Of a stretch of 64,000 bases of DNA, positions 1 to 12,100 are shown one piece after another. Positions within the stretch are counted from its first letter, which is position 1, and every line of letters begins with the position of its first letter. The notes under the pieces were generated by a model. It searched no databases, was not told the DNA's origin, and worked only from the letters and a program-made list of their open reading frames with translations. The DNA comes from an uncultured Pelagibacteraceae bacterium (GTDB lineage Bacteria > Pseudomonadota > Alphaproteobacteria > Pelagibacterales > AG-422-B15). Where the stretch lies: assembly GCA_902613805.1 (NCBI GenBank), contig CACMIV010000003.1, positions 100,585-164,584 of the forward strand, written 5' to 3'. The translations under genes and the position numbers were made by a program.

Positions 1-2
1 AT

Positions 3-2912
3 GCGTTATTTTTTAAATCAGAGAAGTACGACCTATCTGATGTTGGAAGGGTCAAGATGAATTACAGACTTAACATGGAGTGCTCTGATAGTATAACTGT
101 ACTTCGTAGTGAAGATGTTATTGAGGTAATCAAAACTGTTATGGATCTAAGGACAGGTAAAGGTGAGGTCGATGATATTGACCACTTAGGCAACAGAAGA
201 GTTAGATCAGTAGGTGAATTAGTTGAAAACCAATTTAGAATGGGCCTTATCCGAATGGAAAGATCGATTAAAGAAAGAATGAACTCTCTTGAGGTTGATG
301 CCGCTACTCCTCAAGACATTATTAATGCAAAACCATTAGTTGCATCCCTTAAAGAGTTTTTTGGAACCTCGCAATTATCCCAATTCATGGATCAAACAAA
401 TCCTTTAGCCGAGATCACTCATAAAAGAAGATTATCTGCATTAGGGCCAGGTGGACTTAGCCGAGAAAGAGCAGGTTTTGAAGTTAGGGATGTACATCCA
501 ACTCACTATGGTAGAATCTGTCCGATAGAAACACCTGAAGGCCCAAATATTGGTTTGATAAATAGCTTAGCTTCTCATGCAAGAGTGAACCAATACGGTT
601 TCATTGAAAGTCCATATAGAAAAGTAATAAAAGGAAAGGTAAGTGATGAGGTCGAATATCTTCCAGCCATGGAGGAAGCTGATTATACCATTGCTCAAGC
701 CAACAGCGAACTAGATGATAAGGGACGCTTTATTACTAAATTGGTTTCTTGTCGGAGAAATGGTGATTTTGTTATGACCGTTGCGGAGGAAATAGATTAC
801 ATGGATGTATCACCTAAGCAGGTAGTTTCTTGTGCAGCATCTCTGATACCTTTCCTTGAAAATGATGACGCAAATAGAGCTCTTATGGGATCAAATATGA
901 TGAGACAGGCAGTTCCCCTGATACAAGCTGAGTCCCCATTAGTAGGAACAGGGGTGGAAAAGGTAGTAGCTGTTGATTCTGGCGTTACTATTGTAGCCAA
1001 TAGAGATGGTATAGTTGATAAAATTGATGGAAAAAGAATCGTTGTTAGAGTAACCGAAAAAATTAAAACGACTGAGTCTGGTGTTGATATTTATACTCTT
1101 CAAAAATTTCAGAGATCAAACCAAAGTACGTGCATTAACCAGAGGCCTCTAGTTAAAGTTGGCGATAAGGTGTCAAGAGGTGATATTATTGCAGATGGAC
1201 CTTCAACACATTTTGGAGAGTTGGGTTTAGGACGGAATGTGGTTGTGGCCTTTATGCCTTGGAGAGGTTACAATTTTGAAGACTCTATTTTAATTTCAGA
1301 AAAAATTGTTCAAGAAGATAAATTTACTTCTATTCATATTGAAGAATTTGAAGTTATGTCAAGAGATACTAAGTTAGGCTCAGAGGAAATAACAAGAGAT
1401 ATTCCAAATGCTGGCGATGAGATGTTACGGAATCTTGATGAGGCGGGTATAGTATATGTTGGAGCTGATGTTAATCCTGGTGATATTCTTGTTGGAAAAG
1501 TTACACCGAAGGGTGAAAGTCCTGTAACTCCAGAAGAAAAATTATTAAGAGCAATATTTGGAGAAAAAGCGACTGATGTAAAAGACACATCTTTAAAGCT
1601 TCCGCCTGGTTCAAGTGGTATAGTTGTGGATGTAAAGGTATTTAACAGATATGGAATAGAAAAAGATGATAGAGCTTTGTCAATTGAAAGAGAAGAAATT
1701 GAAAAATTAGCGAATGATAGAGAAGCTGAGTTAGGAATTCTCAATAGAAATATCAAAGAGAGACTCATTTTACTTGTTGATGAAAAAAATGTAATTGATA
1801 CACCTAATGAGATTGAAAGTAAGACTCAATATGATAAGGCTACGTTATCAGATATTAAGTTAGACTCTCTGTGGAAAGTTAAGCTTCAAAGTTCAAATGA
1901 TCAAAATGAAATTGATAATTTAAAAAAACAGTATGATATTGCTAGATCTGCAATTCAAGCTCGCTTTGACAATAAAGTTGATAAAGTTCAAAGAGGCGAT
2001 GAGCTTTTGCCAGGTGTTATGAAGATGGTTAAGGTATTTGTTGCTGTAAAAAGAAAATTGCAGCCAGGTGATAAAATGGCAGGTAGGCACGGAAATAAAG
2101 GGGTAATAAGTAAAATTGCTCCAGTTGAGGATATGCCTTATCTCGAAGATGGAAGAACAGTTGATATTGTTTTAAATCCTTTAGGAGTGCCTAGCAGAAT
2201 GAATGTAGGTCAAATATTAGAAACACATTTGGGTTGGGCATGCGCTGGGATAGGTGAAATAATAAATAAATCTCTTGCGCAATATAAATCATCAAACGAT
2301 TATTCGCTGATTGGAAATTCATTAGAAAAAGTGTATGGCAAAGATCAATTTAAAAATGAAATTTCATTATTAAGCAAAGAAGAACAAAAAGAACTAGCAA
2401 TGAATATTGCTAACGGCGTTCCTATTAAGACACCAGTTTTTGATGGGGCATCTGAAGTTGAAATTTCAGAAATGTTAGGTGAAGCTGGTTTTGATAAAAG
2501 TGGACAAACACAGCTTTGGGATGGCTTAACTGGTGAAAAATTCGAGAGAAAAGTAACTGTGGGCTATATCTATATGCTTAAACTTCACCACTTAGTTGAT
2601 GACAAAATCCATGCAAGATCCATTGGCCCTTATAGCCTGGTAACACAACAACCGCTGGGAGGTAAAGCTCAATTTGGTGGACAGAGATTTGGTGAAATGG
2701 AAGTTTGGGCACTTGAGGCTTACGGAGCTGCATATACTCTCCAAGAGATTCTAACTGTTAAATCTGATGATGTTGCAGGTAGAACTAAGGTATATGAAAC
2801 TATTATAAGAGGTGAAGATGTATTCCAATCTGGTACGCCAGAATCATTTAATGTATTAATAAAAGAAATCAGGTCGTTAGGTCTTAATATAGAACTTTCA
2901 AATTTGAATTAG
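3..2912 (+). CDS. rpoB: RNA polymerase beta subunit (5' end outside window)
   Basis: This is the beta subunit of RNA polymerase, which forms much of the catalytic cleft and the rifampicin pocket. The reading frame is already open at base 3: codons upstream of the first ATG (57) encode [18 protein letters not shown], which aligns with the family, so the gene starts before the window and about the last 969 residues are present. The rifampicin region ([21 protein letters not shown], bases 373-435) carries the sensitive-type residues, and the [12 protein letters not shown] motif lies near base 2070. The stop overlaps a TAGGA Shine-Dalgarno for rpoC 8 bases downstream. Identification is certain; only the N-terminus is missing. 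Confidence 0.98.
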   Translation, partial: ALFFKSEKYDLSDVGRVKMNYRLNMECSDSITVLRSEDVIEVIKTVMDLRTGKGEVDDIDHLGNRRVRSVGELVENQFRMGLIRMERSIKERMNSLEVDAATPQDIINAKPLVASLKEFFGTSQLSQFMDQTNPLAEITHKRRLSALGPGGLSRERAGFEVRDVHPTHYGRICPIETPEGPNIGLINSLASHARVNQYGFIESPYRKVIKGKVSDEVEYLPAMEEADYTIAQANSELDDKGRFITKLVSCRRNGDFVMTVAEEIDYMDVSPKQVVSCAASLIPFLENDDANRALMGSNMMRQAVPLIQAESPLVGTGVEKVVAVDSGVTIVANRDGIVDKIDGKRIVVRVTEKIKTTESGVDIYTLQKFQRSNQSTCINQRPLVKVGDKVSRGDIIADGPSTHFGELGLGRNVVVAFMPWRGYNFEDSILISEKIVQEDKFTSIHIEEFEVMSRDTKLGSEEITRDIPNAGDEMLRNLDEAGIVYVGADVNPGDILVGKVTPKGESPVTPEEKLLRAIFGEKATDVKDTSLKLPPGSSGIVVDVKVFNRYGIEKDDRALSIEREEIEKLANDREAELGILNRNIKERLILLVDEKNVIDTPNEIESKTQYDKATLSDIKLDSLWKVKLQSSNDQNEIDNLKKQYDIARSAIQARFDNKVDKVQRGDELLPGVMKMVKVFVAVKRKLQPGDKMAGRHGNKGVISKIAPVEDMPYLEDGRTVDIVLNPLGVPSRMNVGQILETHLGWACAGIGEIINKSLAQYKSSNDYSLIGNSLEKVYGKDQFKNEISLLSKEEQKELAMNIANGVPIKTPVFDGASEVEISEMLGEAGFDKSGQTQLWDGLTGEKFERKVTVGYIYMLKLHHLVDDKIHARSIGPYSLVTQQPLGGKAQFGGQRFGEMEVWALEAYGAAYTLQEILTVKSDDVAGRTKVYETIIRGEDVFQSGTPESFNVLIKEIRSLGLNIELSNLN

Positions 2913-2920
2913 GAAAAGCT

Positions 2921-5900
2921 ATGAGTCAATCATTAATGAATATTTTTAACCCTGCCGCATCAAGAGACGATTTCAATCAGGTAAAAATTTCAATCGCAAG
3001 TCCGGAGAGAATACTCTCATGGTCATATGGTGAAATTAAAAAACCTGAAACAATAAATTATAGAACTTTTAAACCTGAGAGGGACGGTCTTTTCTGCGCA
3101 AGAATTTTTGGGCCAATAAAAGATTATGAATGTCTCTGCGGCAAATATAAACGAATGAAATTTAAGGGCATTATTTGTGAAAAATGTGGGGTTGAGGTAA
3201 CAAAAAAGGATGTAAGAAGAGAGAGAATGGGTCATATTCAATTAGCTGCCCCCGTTGCTCACATATGGTTTTTAAAATCTTTACCAAGTCGTATAGCTCT
3301 TATGATGGATATGAAGCTAAAAGATCTTGAGAAAGTTCTTTATTTTGAAAAATTCATGGTGACTGAGCCAGGATTAACGCCTTTAATTCAAAATCAACTT
3401 CTTGATGAGGATGAATTAGAAAAAGCTAAGGAAGAACATGGAGAAGATTCATTTTCGGCTGGTATAGGTGCTGAGGCAGTCAGAAAAGTTCTTGAAAGAA
3501 TTGAACTTGAACCAGAACTAGATACTTTACGCACAAAACTTTCTGAAACGAAAGCTGTAGCACTTTCTGAAAAGTTAGTAAAAAGAATTAAAATCTTTGA
3601 GGCTTTTATATCTTCTGGAAACAGACCTGAGTGGATGATTTTAACCTCAGTGCCTGTTATTCCTCCAGAGTTGAGACCACTTGTGCCACTTGATGGAGGA
3701 AGATTTGCATCAAGTGATTTAAATGATCTATATAGGAGAGTTATTAATAGAAACAATAGATTATCTAGATTAATTGAATTACGAGCTCCTGATATAATTA
3801 TAAGAAATGAAAAAAGAATGCTTCAGGAATCTGTTGATGCGTTATTTGATAACGGAAGAAGAGGTAGAGTAATTACTGGAACCAATAAGAGACCACTTAA
3901 ATCATTAGCAGAAATGCTTAAAGGTAAGCAAGGTCGTTTTAGACAAAACCTGTTAGGAAAGAGAGTTGATTATTCTGGAAGATCGGTAATTGTTGTAGGC
4001 CCTGAGTTAAAATTACATCAATGCGGCTTGCCAAAAAAAATGGCAATTGAGCTATTTAAACCATTCATATATGCAAGATTAGAGTCATTGGGTTTAGCAA
4101 CAACGCTAAAACAAGCTAAGAAGATGGTTGAAAAAGAACGTCCAGAAGTTTGGGATGTATTAGACCGTGTAATCAGGGAGCACCCAGTAATATTAAATAG
4201 AGCGCCAACTTTACATAGGCTTGGAGTGCAAGCCTTTGAACCAGTTCTAATTGAGGGCAAAGCAATACAACTTCATCCGTTAGTATGTACCGCGTTTAAC
4301 GCTGACTTCGATGGTGATCAAATGGCTGTGCATGTGCCCTTGAGTCTAGAAGCTCAGCTCGAGGCTAGAGTTCTTATGATGTCAACAAACAATATACTTA
4401 ACCCTGCAAATGGCAAACCAGTAATTGTTCCAAGTCAGGATATTGTTTTAGGTATTTATTATCTATCGCAAGAAAAAGAAAATGAGCCAGGTCAAGGAGC
4501 TGTGTTTAAAGATATATTTGAAGTACAGCAAGCTCTAGAAAATAATGCAACTACTGTTCACGCAAAAATTCAAGCTCGAATAAATTTTGTTGATCCGGAA
4601 GGCAACAAAAAACTAAAACGAATTGAAACGACACCTGGAAGAATGCTGCTATGGAATTTGGTTCCTCAACATAAAGATTTAGACCCTAAACTGGTTAACA
4701 GGCTATTAGGTAAAAAAGAAATCTCAGGTCTTATTGATACGGTTTATAGATATTGTGGTCAAAAAGATACTGTAATATTTGCAGATCAATTAATGGCTTT
4801 GGGCTTTCACTATGCATACAAGGCAGGTATTTCATTTGGAAAAGATGACATGATAATTCCAGAGACAAAAGAGAAACTTGTTTCCGAAACGGCTGGTCAA
4901 ATAGAAAAATATGAAAAGCAGTACAATGATGGCCTTATTACTAATAGGGAGAAATATAACAAAGTAATTGACGCGTGGGCTAAATGTACTGATCGAGTTG
5001 CTCAGGAAATGATGAACGAAATATCGTCCAAAAAATTTGATGATAAAACTAAAAGAGAAATGCCAATAAATTCAATTTATATGATGGCAAACTCCGGTGC
5101 TCGTGGCTCAGCAGCTCAAATGAAACAATTATCTGGCATGAGGGGTCTTATGGCCAAGCCTTCTGGCGATATTATTGAAACACCAATTATTTCAAATTTT
5201 AAAGAAGGTTTGAACGTATTAGAATACTTTAATTCAACTCACGGTGCACGAAAAGGCCTTGCAGATACCGCGCTAAAAACTGCAAACTCTGGTTATTTAA
5301 CAAGACGACTTTGTGATGTTGCTCAGGATTGTACCATTTCTGAACCTGACTGTGGTACAGACAATGGAGTATGGATTTCAGATGTAGTTGAGGGGGGAGA
5401 AGTAATAATCTCAATAGCAGATAGAGTATTAGGAAGATTTCTGCAAAAAGATGTAAACCATCCAATTTCAGGCGAAAACATTGCAAAAAAAGATGATTAT
5501 GTAGATGAAATTGTTGCAGAAAAAATTGAAACTGCAGGTATACAAAGCGTATATATTAGATCTCCCTTAACCTGCGATAGTAAAAGAGGTATTTGCGTTA
5601 AATGTTATGGACGAGACTTAGCAAGAGGATTTCTTGTAAATGAAGGTGAAGCTGTTGGAATGATAGCTGCACAATCAATAGGAGAACCTGGCACACAACT
5701 TACAATGAGAACTTTCCACATTGGTGGCGCGGCTCAAATTAACGATCAATCATTTATCGAGATTAATACTGATGGAATATTTAAAATTTTAAATAAAAAT
5801 ACCGTTGAAGATAGTAATAATGATTTGATAGTCATGGGTAGAAATTGTCAATTGGCAATTCAAGATGAAAATGGAAGAGAGCTTGCAAATTATAAAGTTC

Positions 5901-7108
5901 CTTACGGAACAAAAATATTAGTAGAAGAAGACTCCAAAGTTAAAAATGGTACAAAAATTTGCGAGTGGGACCCATTTACAAACCCAGTTATATCAGAAAA
6001 ATCAGGAACCGCTAATTACGTAGACATGGAAGAAGGAATTTCTCTTATTGAGGAAACGGAGGAAAAAACTGGATTAACATATACTAAAGTTAAGGATTGG
6101 AAATCAGATCCAAAAGGAAGTGAGTTAAAACCAAGAATAACACTTAGAGATGAAAAGGGCGAAGTTATACTTCTTGCAAATGGTAATGAAGCCAGATACT
6201 TCTTGCCACCTGACTCAATTCTATCTGTAGCAGATGGATCAGAAGTTCATGCGGGCGATGTTCTGGCCAGAACTCCAAAGGCTGCTTCAAAAACAAAAGA
6301 TATCACTGGAGGTTTGCCGAGGGTTGCAGAGTTATTTGAAGCAAGAAAACCAAAAGATCACGCAATCATTTCTGAAACTTCAGGAGTCATTTCTTTTGGA
6401 AAAGATATTAGAGGAAAACAAAAAGTCATTATTACTCCTGAAAAAGATGGTGACCCTGTAGAAGTTTTAATACCAAAAGGAAAGCATATAGCTTACCAAG
6501 AAGGTGAAACTATTGAGAAGGGAGATTACTTATTAGATGGAAATCCAGACCCTCATGATATTTTAGAAATTTTGGGTATCGAAGCTTTAGCCGACTATCT
6601 TATCAATGAAGTACAAGAGGTTTATAGGCTGCAAGGCGTATTAATTAATGATAAGCACATCGAAGTACTATGCAGGCAAATGTTACAAAAAGTCCATATT
6701 ACTGAAATTGGTGATAGCTCATTTATCAAAGGTGAAGAAATTGATAGATTTGAATTCTTGACTACAAATGAACAGCTAGAAAGTGAAGGAAAGAAACCTG
6801 CAATAGCTAAACCTGTATTGCTTGGTATTACAAAAGCATCGCTGCAAACAAGGTCTTTCATTTCAGCTGCATCTTTCCAAGAAACAACAAGAATTCTTAC
6901 TGATGCTTCAATAAAAGGAAAAATGGACAGGCTTGAGGGCCTTAAAGAAAACGTAATTGTTGGAAGATTAATACCAGCTGGAACAGGTCGTACCTTTAAT
7001 CAAATTGAAAATAAAGCAAAAATGTTAGATAAAGAGGCAAAAATTGAAATAGAGGCAATACAGGCAAAAAAAGAGCAAGAATCAGCTGAAATACAAGAGA
7101 ATTCCTAA
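2921..7108 (+). CDS. rpoC: RNA polymerase beta' subunit
   Basis: The beta' subunit supplies the catalytic magnesium site of RNA polymerase. The protein has 1395 residues, the usual size for alphaproteobacteria. The N-terminal zinc ribbon (cysteines in [20 protein letters not shown], about residues 70-90), the catalytic [12 protein letters not shown] motif near residue 460 and the second zinc site ([11 protein letters not shown], about residue 885) are all intact. It is co-transcribed with rpoB, with 8 bases between them. The C-terminal tail is lysine- and glutamate-rich. A hairpin with a T-run lies about 50 bases after the stop and may end this transcript. Confidence 0.99.
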   Translation: MSQSLMNIFNPAASRDDFNQVKISIASPERILSWSYGEIKKPETINYRTFKPERDGLFCARIFGPIKDYECLCGKYKRMKFKGIICEKCGVEVTKKDVRRERMGHIQLAAPVAHIWFLKSLPSRIALMMDMKLKDLEKVLYFEKFMVTEPGLTPLIQNQLLDEDELEKAKEEHGEDSFSAGIGAEAVRKVLERIELEPELDTLRTKLSETKAVALSEKLVKRIKIFEAFISSGNRPEWMILTSVPVIPPELRPLVPLDGGRFASSDLNDLYRRVINRNNRLSRLIELRAPDIIIRNEKRMLQESVDALFDNGRRGRVITGTNKRPLKSLAEMLKGKQGRFRQNLLGKRVDYSGRSVIVVGPELKLHQCGLPKKMAIELFKPFIYARLESLGLATTLKQAKKMVEKERPEVWDVLDRVIREHPVILNRAPTLHRLGVQAFEPVLIEGKAIQLHPLVCTAFNADFDGDQMAVHVPLSLEAQLEARVLMMSTNNILNPANGKPVIVPSQDIVLGIYYLSQEKENEPGQGAVFKDIFEVQQALENNATTVHAKIQARINFVDPEGNKKLKRIETTPGRMLLWNLVPQHKDLDPKLVNRLLGKKEISGLIDTVYRYCGQKDTVIFADQLMALGFHYAYKAGISFGKDDMIIPETKEKLVSETAGQIEKYEKQYNDGLITNREKYNKVIDAWAKCTDRVAQEMMNEISSKKFDDKTKREMPINSIYMMANSGARGSAAQMKQLSGMRGLMAKPSGDIIETPIISNFKEGLNVLEYFNSTHGARKGLADTALKTANSGYLTRRLCDVAQDCTISEPDCGTDNGVWISDVVEGGEVIISIADRVLGRFLQKDVNHPISGENIAKKDDYVDEIVAEKIETAGIQSVYIRSPLTCDSKRGICVKCYGRDLARGFLVNEGEAVGMIAAQSIGEPGTQLTMRTFHIGGAAQINDQSFIEINTDGIFKILNKNTVEDSNNDLIVMGRNCQLAIQDENGRELANYKVPYGTKILVEEDSKVKNGTKICEWDPFTNPVISEKSGTANYVDMEEGISLIEETEEKTGLTYTKVKDWKSDPKGSELKPRITLRDEKGEVILLANGNEARYFLPPDSILSVADGSEVHAGDVLARTPKAASKTKDITGGLPRVAELFEARKPKDHAIISETSGVISFGKDIRGKQKVIITPEKDGDPVEVLIPKGKHIAYQEGETIEKGDYLLDGNPDPHDILEILGIEALADYLINEVQEVYRLQGVLINDKHIEVLCRQMLQKVHITEIGDSSFIKGEEIDRFEFLTTNEQLESEGKKPAIAKPVLLGITKASLQTRSFISAASFQETTRILTDASIKGKMDRLEGLKENVIVGRLIPAGTGRTFNQIENKAKMLDKEAKIEIEAIQAKKEQESAEIQENS

Positions 7109-7117
7109 TAAATTTTG

Positions 7118-7145
7118 TTGACCTGAATTAACTATTAAGTATTAT
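7118..7145 (+). promoter_or_regulatory. Probable sigma-70 promoter for the rpsL ribosomal unit
   Basis: TTGACC at 7118-7123 and TATTAT at 7140-7145 are separated by 16 bases, close to the consensus. Transcription would start near 7152 and give a leader of about 94 bases before rpsL. The same TTGACC-16-TATnAT layout stands ahead of rpsM at 21050-21077. The start site is inferred and not shown by sequence alone. Confidence 0.55.
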
Positions 7146-7160
7146 TCGACATTCTTAAAT

Positions 7161-7197
7161 AGTAGGCGGTAGAGAAATCTAAACGCTACTTTTTATT
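7161..7197 (+). terminator. Hairpin with T-run between rpoC and rpsL
   Basis: AGTAGGCG (7161-7168) pairs with CGCTACT (7184-7190), with one bulged G and a 15-base loop, and TTTTATT follows. This has the form of a weak intrinsic terminator for rpoBC. Because it lies just downstream of the predicted rpsL promoter, it would also form at the 5' end of the rpsL leader, where it could act as an attenuator or protect the RNA. Confidence 0.45.
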
Positions 7198-7245
7198 AAT
7201 ATTTAGAACAGTTAACCTTTTAGTTGTAAAGACAGGAGATAATTT

Positions 7246-7617
7246 ATGCCGACTATAAGTCAGCTTATTAGAAAACCTAGAACCAAGGTTCAAAAAAGAA
7301 ACAAGGTTCCAGCATTAAAAGCAAACCCTCAAAAGCGAGGTGTCTGTACAAGAGTCTATACAACCACGCCTAAAAAACCAAATTCAGCATTACGAAAGGT
7401 TGCAAGAGTTAGACTTACAAACGGGTTTGAGGTTACAAGTTATATTGGTGGCGAGGGTCACAATTTACAAGAGCACTCAGTTATCTTAATTCGCGGTGGT
7501 CGTGTTAAAGACCTTCCAGGAGTTCGTTATCACACTGTAAGAGGCGTATTAGATACCCAAGGTGTTGGGGAGAGAAAACAACGTCGTTCATTATACGGAA
7601 CAAAGAAACCAAAATAA
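7246..7617 (+). CDS. rpsL: Ribosomal protein S12
   Basis: S12 sits at the decoding centre of the 30S subunit and monitors codon-anticodon pairing. The 123-residue protein has full length. It has lysines at positions 43 and 88 (the E. coli K42 and K87 sites) in the [10 protein letters not shown] and [13 protein letters not shown] motifs, so no classical streptomycin-resistance change is present. An AGGAG Shine-Dalgarno at 7234-7238 fixes the ATG. It is the first gene of a long ribosomal unit, and rpsG starts directly after its stop codon. Confidence 0.99.
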   Translation: MPTISQLIRKPRTKVQKRNKVPALKANPQKRGVCTRVYTTTPKKPNSALRKVARVRLTNGFEVTSYIGGEGHNLQEHSVILIRGGRVKDLPGVRYHTVRGVLDTQGVGERKQRRSLYGTKKPK

Positions 7618-8088
<471 letters not shown>

Positions 8089-8089
8089 T

Positions 8090-10165
8090 ATGACTAGAGA
8101 ATATGCATTGCAGAAATATCGAAACATAGGAATCATGGCTCACATTGATGCAGGTAAAACCACTACTACAGAGAGAATTCTTTATTACACTGGTAAGAGC
8201 CATAAAATCGGGGAAGTTCATGACGGTGCGGCTACAATGGATTGGATGGAACAAGAGCAAGAAAGAGGAATTACAATTACATCAGCGGCAACCACTTGTT
8301 TTTGGAATGATCATAGAATTAATATAATTGATACTCCAGGTCACGTTGACTTTACCATTGAAGTTGAGAGATCACTTAGAGTTCTTGACGGTGCTGTAGC
8401 AGTATTTGATGGCGTTGCTGGCGTTGAACCTCAGACAGAAACTGTATGGAGACAGGCCAATAGATACAAGGTTCCTAGAATGTGCTTTGTAAATAAGATG
8501 GATCGTACCGGTGCCGATTTCTATAAGTGTCTTGATATGATTAAAGATAGACTTCAAGCGAATGCGTTAGTTTTACAAATTCCTTATGGAAGTGAGTCTG
8601 ATCTTAAGGGTGTTATAGATCTTGTAAAAAATAAAGCAATTGTATGGGCAAATGAAGACCTTGGAGCTAAATATGAGTACACAGAGATCCCAGAAGAATT
8701 AAAAGAGACTGCTGAAAAATATCGATCTGAAATGGTTGAAATGGCAGTTGAGCAGGATGAAGAGGTTTTAGAAAAATATTTAGATGGAGAAGAGCCTGAT
8801 GAAGAAACACTCAACCGTTGTATCAGAAAAGGTACTATCAATTTTGAGTTCGTTCCAATTTTAACAGGAAGTGCATTTAAAAATAAAGGTGTACAACCAC
8901 TTCTAGATGCCATTGTAAGCTTTATGCCAGATCCTAGTGAGGTACAACAAGCTACAGGCAGCATACCAGGCAAAGAAGAAGAAGAAATAAGAAAAGCATC
9001 GGATGAAGAGCCTTTTTCTGCATTAGCATTTAAAGTTGCTAACGATCCTTTCGTAGGCTCTCTCACGTTTACAAGAATCTATTCAGGAAAGTTAGAAGCT
9101 GGTTCAACAATCATGAATTCTGTTAAAGGCGATAAGGAAAGAATTGGAAGAATGCTTCTTATGCATGCAAATAACAGAGAAGATATTAAAACTGCATATG
9201 CTGGCGATATTGTTGCGATAGCGGGGCTGAAAGACACCATAACTGGTGAAACTTTATGTGACTCTCAAAAACCAATTATATTAGAGTCAATGGATTTTCC
9301 TGATCCAGTGATTGAAATTGCTGTTGAACCAAAAACAAAAGCTGACCAAGAAAAAATGGGAGAAGCGCTTGCTCGACTTGCTAAAGAAGACCCATCTTTC
9401 AGAGTAACGTCTGATGATGAATCTGGGCAAACTGTTATTAAAGGAATGGGTGAGCTTCATTTGGATATTATTGTTGACCGAATGAAACGAGAGTTCAAAG
9501 TTGAAGCTAATGTAGGAGCACCACAGGTTGCTTACAGAGAAACAATATCTAAAGAGGTTGAGGTAACATATACACATAAAAAACAAAGTGGAGGAGCTGG
9601 TCAGTTCGCTGAAGTAAAAATCATTGTTGAGGGATGTGAACCAGGGACAGGAAGATTATTTGAAGACAAAATTAAGGGAGGTAATATTCCTAAAGAGTAT
9701 ATCCCAGGAGTTGAAAAAGGAATTGAGGGCGTTGCTGATACTGGCGTCATAGCCGGCTTCCCTATAATTGATTATAAAGTAACATTAATCGATGGAAAAT
9801 ATCACGATGTAGACTCTAGTAGTTTAGCTTTTGAGATAGCTGGAAGGATGGCATTTAAAGACGCTTGTCAAAAAGCAGGCCCAAAACTTCTTGAGCCTGT
9901 TATGAGAGTTGAGGTAGTTACGCCTGAAGAGTTTATGGGGGATGTTATAGGCGATTTGAGCAGTCGAAGAGGCCAAGTTAGTGGAAGTGAAGCTAGAGGT
10001 AATACAACAGCAATTAGCTCAATGGTGCCTCTTGCCAATATGTTTGGCTATGTCAACACATTACGGTCTATGACTCAGGGAAGAGCTCAATATTCAATGT
10101 TTTTTGATCATTATGAGCAAGTACCTCAAAACGTTCAAGATGAGGTAAAAGCAAAATTTGCATAA
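8090..10165 (+). CDS. fusA: Elongation factor G
   Basis: EF-G is the GTPase that drives translocation and, with RRF, ribosome recycling. From the ATG at 8090 it is 691 residues, the usual length. An upstream in-frame TTG at 8069 would only add residues inside rpsG and is rejected. The AGGTGG at the end of rpsG is a good Shine-Dalgarno. GTPase motifs are [10 protein letters not shown] (about residue 18), DTPGHVDF (about 80) and NKMD (about 135). The usual next gene, tuf, is absent, and rpsJ follows after only 9 bases. Confidence 0.98.
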   Translation: MTREYALQKYRNIGIMAHIDAGKTTTTERILYYTGKSHKIGEVHDGAATMDWMEQEQERGITITSAATTCFWNDHRINIIDTPGHVDFTIEVERSLRVLDGAVAVFDGVAGVEPQTETVWRQANRYKVPRMCFVNKMDRTGADFYKCLDMIKDRLQANALVLQIPYGSESDLKGVIDLVKNKAIVWANEDLGAKYEYTEIPEELKETAEKYRSEMVEMAVEQDEEVLEKYLDGEEPDEETLNRCIRKGTINFEFVPILTGSAFKNKGVQPLLDAIVSFMPDPSEVQQATGSIPGKEEEEIRKASDEEPFSALAFKVANDPFVGSLTFTRIYSGKLEAGSTIMNSVKGDKERIGRMLLMHANNREDIKTAYAGDIVAIAGLKDTITGETLCDSQKPIILESMDFPDPVIEIAVEPKTKADQEKMGEALARLAKEDPSFRVTSDDESGQTVIKGMGELHLDIIVDRMKREFKVEANVGAPQVAYRETISKEVEVTYTHKKQSGGAGQFAEVKIIVEGCEPGTGRLFEDKIKGGNIPKEYIPGVEKGIEGVADTGVIAGFPIIDYKVTLIDGKYHDVDSSSLAFEIAGRMAFKDACQKAGPKLLEPVMRVEVVTPEEFMGDVIGDLSSRRGQVSGSEARGNTTAISSMVPLANMFGYVNTLRSMTQGRAQYSMFFDHYEQVPQNVQDEVKAKFA

Positions 10166-10174
10166 GGAATTAAA

Positions 10175-10483
10175 ATGGAAAATCAAAATATCAAAATAAG
10201 ATTGAAGGCTTTTGACCATGGTGTACTCGATAAATCATCAGTAGAAATCGTTGATACAGCTAAAAGAACCGGAGCAATGGTGAAAGGCCCAATACCATTA
10301 CCCACCAATAATGAGAAGTTTACAGTCCTTAGATCTCCCCATGTTAACAAAAAAAGTAGAGAGCAATTCGAGATCAGGACTCATAAGAGATTAATAGAGA
10401 TAGTCGACCCAACGCCACAAACAGTCGATGCACTAATGAAATTAGATTTAGCTTCAGGAGTTGATGTAGAAATCAAATTATAA
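10175..10483 (+). CDS. rpsJ: Ribosomal protein S10 / NusE
   Basis: S10 is a 30S head protein that also serves as NusE in antitermination. The 102-residue protein contains the conserved [10 protein letters not shown] start and the [19 protein letters not shown] loop region. It is normally the first gene of the S10 operon. Here it follows fusA by 9 bases with no visible promoter, so the str and S10 operons appear fused. I see no room for the long L4-responsive leader known from E. coli. Confidence 0.99.
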   Translation: MENQNIKIRLKAFDHGVLDKSSVEIVDTAKRTGAMVKGPIPLPTNNEKFTVLRSPHVNKKSREQFEIRTHKRLIEIVDPTPQTVDALMKLDLASGVDVEIKL

Positions 10484-10486
10484 GAT

Positions 10487-11176
10487 ATGAGATCAGGTAT
10501 TATAGCAAAAAAAATTGGAATGAGTAATTTGTACACACAAAGTGGAACAAATATTCCTGTTACTGTACTTCATGTTGAAAATTGTAAAATTATTGATCGA
10601 ATCACATCAGAAAATGAAAATTCAGACAAGGTATTGGTTGGTGCCTGCAAGTTAAAAAAAACATCAAAATCACAGAAGGGCTTCTTTGATAAAAAAAAAT
10701 CAGATGCTTATAAATATCTTAGAGAGTTTGAAATTAGTAAAGACCAAGAGATTAAAAGTGGAGATGAATTGAAAGCAAGTCATTTCAAGGAAGGTCAATT
10801 TATTGATGTATCTGGTTACACGAAGGGCAAAGGATTTGCTGGAGTAATGAAACGTCATAATTTCTCAGGCTTGAGAGCCTCTCATGGTGTTTCAGTCTCA
10901 CATCGAAGTCATGGATCTACAGGCCAGTGCCAAGACCCTGGTAAAGTTTTCAAAGGAAAAAAGATGGCGGGACAATACGGAGATGTTCACAAAACTCTTC
11001 AAAGCTTACAGGTTGTAAAAGTTGATGAACAAAAAAACCTAATCTGTGTAAAAGGAGCTACACCTGGCTCAAGGGGTACTTGGTTAGTTGTTGAGGACTC
11101 GATTAAAAAAGATGGCATTAAAGAAATCGAAGCCACACCAGTAAAATCAGAAAAAGAAAGTAAGAAGGAAAAATAA
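10487..11176 (+). CDS. rplC: Ribosomal protein L3
   Basis: L3 binds 23S rRNA near the peptidyl-transferase centre and starts 50S assembly. The protein has 229 residues, about 20 more than E. coli L3. The extra part is a charged, lysine- and glutamate-rich tail after TPGSRGTWLVVED, as is common in alphaproteobacteria. The central extension (VMKRHNFSGLRASHGVSVSHR, residues about 120-140) that reaches the catalytic site is conserved. It follows rpsJ by 3 bases. Confidence 0.98.
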   Translation: MRSGIIAKKIGMSNLYTQSGTNIPVTVLHVENCKIIDRITSENENSDKVLVGACKLKKTSKSQKGFFDKKKSDAYKYLREFEISKDQEIKSGDELKASHFKEGQFIDVSGYTKGKGFAGVMKRHNFSGLRASHGVSVSHRSHGSTGQCQDPGKVFKGKKMAGQYGDVHKTLQSLQVVKVDEQKNLICVKGATPGSRGTWLVVEDSIKKDGIKEIEATPVKSEKESKKEK

Positions 11177-11180
11177 GTAA

Positions 11181-11801
11181 ATGCAAATTGACATGCACAA
11201 AATAGATGGAAAAAAGAGTGGGTCTGTCAATTTGAAAGATCAACTATTCAATAGTAAGTCCGATTTAAGTGTTGTTGGCTCTTTAGTCAGATGGAATGAG
11301 TCTAACCAGAAACCTCTAAGAGCTAGGACTAAAAACAGATCTGAAGTAAAAGGAACAACGCAAAAGCTAGGAAGACAAAAGGGAAGTGGAGGAGCTAGAC
11401 ACGGTTCCAAAAAGGCAAATATATTTAGAAGTGGAGGAATGGCTCATAACTTAAGAGGAGTTCGTTCATTAAAAAAGATGCCAAAACGAACTAGGCAAGA
11501 GGCTTTGAAACACATTCTTGCTGATAAACTCAAGAATAACAATTTGATAATTGTTGAAGAGCTCAAAATTGCAGAGCCAAAGACAAAAACACTAGTTAAA
11601 AGCCTCTCAGATTTAAATGCTCACTCTGCGCTCATATTAGAGGGCAATAAACCTGATAATAATTTTGCATTAGCTTCAAGAAACTTAAAAAATATTAAGT
11701 ATTCAAGCATAAATAATTTTAATGCACTCGACTTACTTGGATTTGAAAAATTAATCATGAGTAAGAATGCTTTAGAAATACTTGAGAGCAGGATTAATTA
11801 A
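11181..11801 (+). CDS. rplD: Ribosomal protein L4
   Basis: L4 binds domain I of 23S rRNA and lines the peptide exit tunnel with its extended loop. That loop is visible as the KLGRQKGSGGARHGSKK stretch (about residues 60-80). The protein has 206 residues, the family size. In E. coli L4 represses its own operon through the S10 leader, but the matching leader is not present here because rpsJ directly follows fusA. Its stop lies one base before the rplW start. Confidence 0.98.
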   Translation: MQIDMHKIDGKKSGSVNLKDQLFNSKSDLSVVGSLVRWNESNQKPLRARTKNRSEVKGTTQKLGRQKGSGGARHGSKKANIFRSGGMAHNLRGVRSLKKMPKRTRQEALKHILADKLKNNNLIIVEELKIAEPKTKTLVKSLSDLNAHSALILEGNKPDNNFALASRNLKNIKYSSINNFNALDLLGFEKLIMSKNALEILESRIN

Positions 11802-11802
11802 G

Positions 11803-12096
11803 ATGGTTACAATTAAAGATTTTAAAACAATAATCAAACCTATTATTACAGAGAAGTCCTCAATGGGTTCAGAGTATAATCAAGTTACATTCCAGGTTCA
11901 GAAAACAAGTTCAAAGAAAGAAATTAAATTAGCAATTGAAAATATTTTTAAAGTTAAAGTAAAAAAAGTAAATACTTCAATCGTTAAGGGTAAGCTTAAA
12001 TCATTTAGGGGTTCTCTTGGTAAAAGGTCGGATTACAAGAAGGCATTCGTAACCCTCGAAGAAGGTCAAACAATTGATATTAATGCGGGAGTATAA
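11803..12096 (+). CDS. rplW: Ribosomal protein L23
   Basis: L23 sits at the tunnel exit and is a docking site for trigger factor and SRP. I chose the ATG at 11803, which gives 97 residues (MVTIKDFKTIIKPIITEKS). A TTG at 11782 in the same frame would add seven residues that overlap rplD and do not match the family. A GCAGGA Shine-Dalgarno lies upstream inside rplD. The PIITEKS motif and the later KVKKVNT segment are typical. Confidence 0.97.
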   Translation: MVTIKDFKTIIKPIITEKSSMGSEYNQVTFQVQKTSSKKEIKLAIENIFKVKVKKVNTSIVKGKLKSFRGSLGKRSDYKKAFVTLEEGQTIDINAGV

Positions 12097-12100
12097 ATAA

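Noticed and set aside
1334..1768. Long antisense open frame (144 codons) inside rpoB
   Set aside because: It lies wholly opposite a conserved rpoB region, is serine- and leucine-rich in the manner of reverse-complement frames, and matches no family I recognise.
8584..9066. Antisense open frame of 160 codons inside fusA
   Set aside because: It mirrors the fusA codon pattern, has no Shine-Dalgarno or promoter, and the sense frame is a certain gene.
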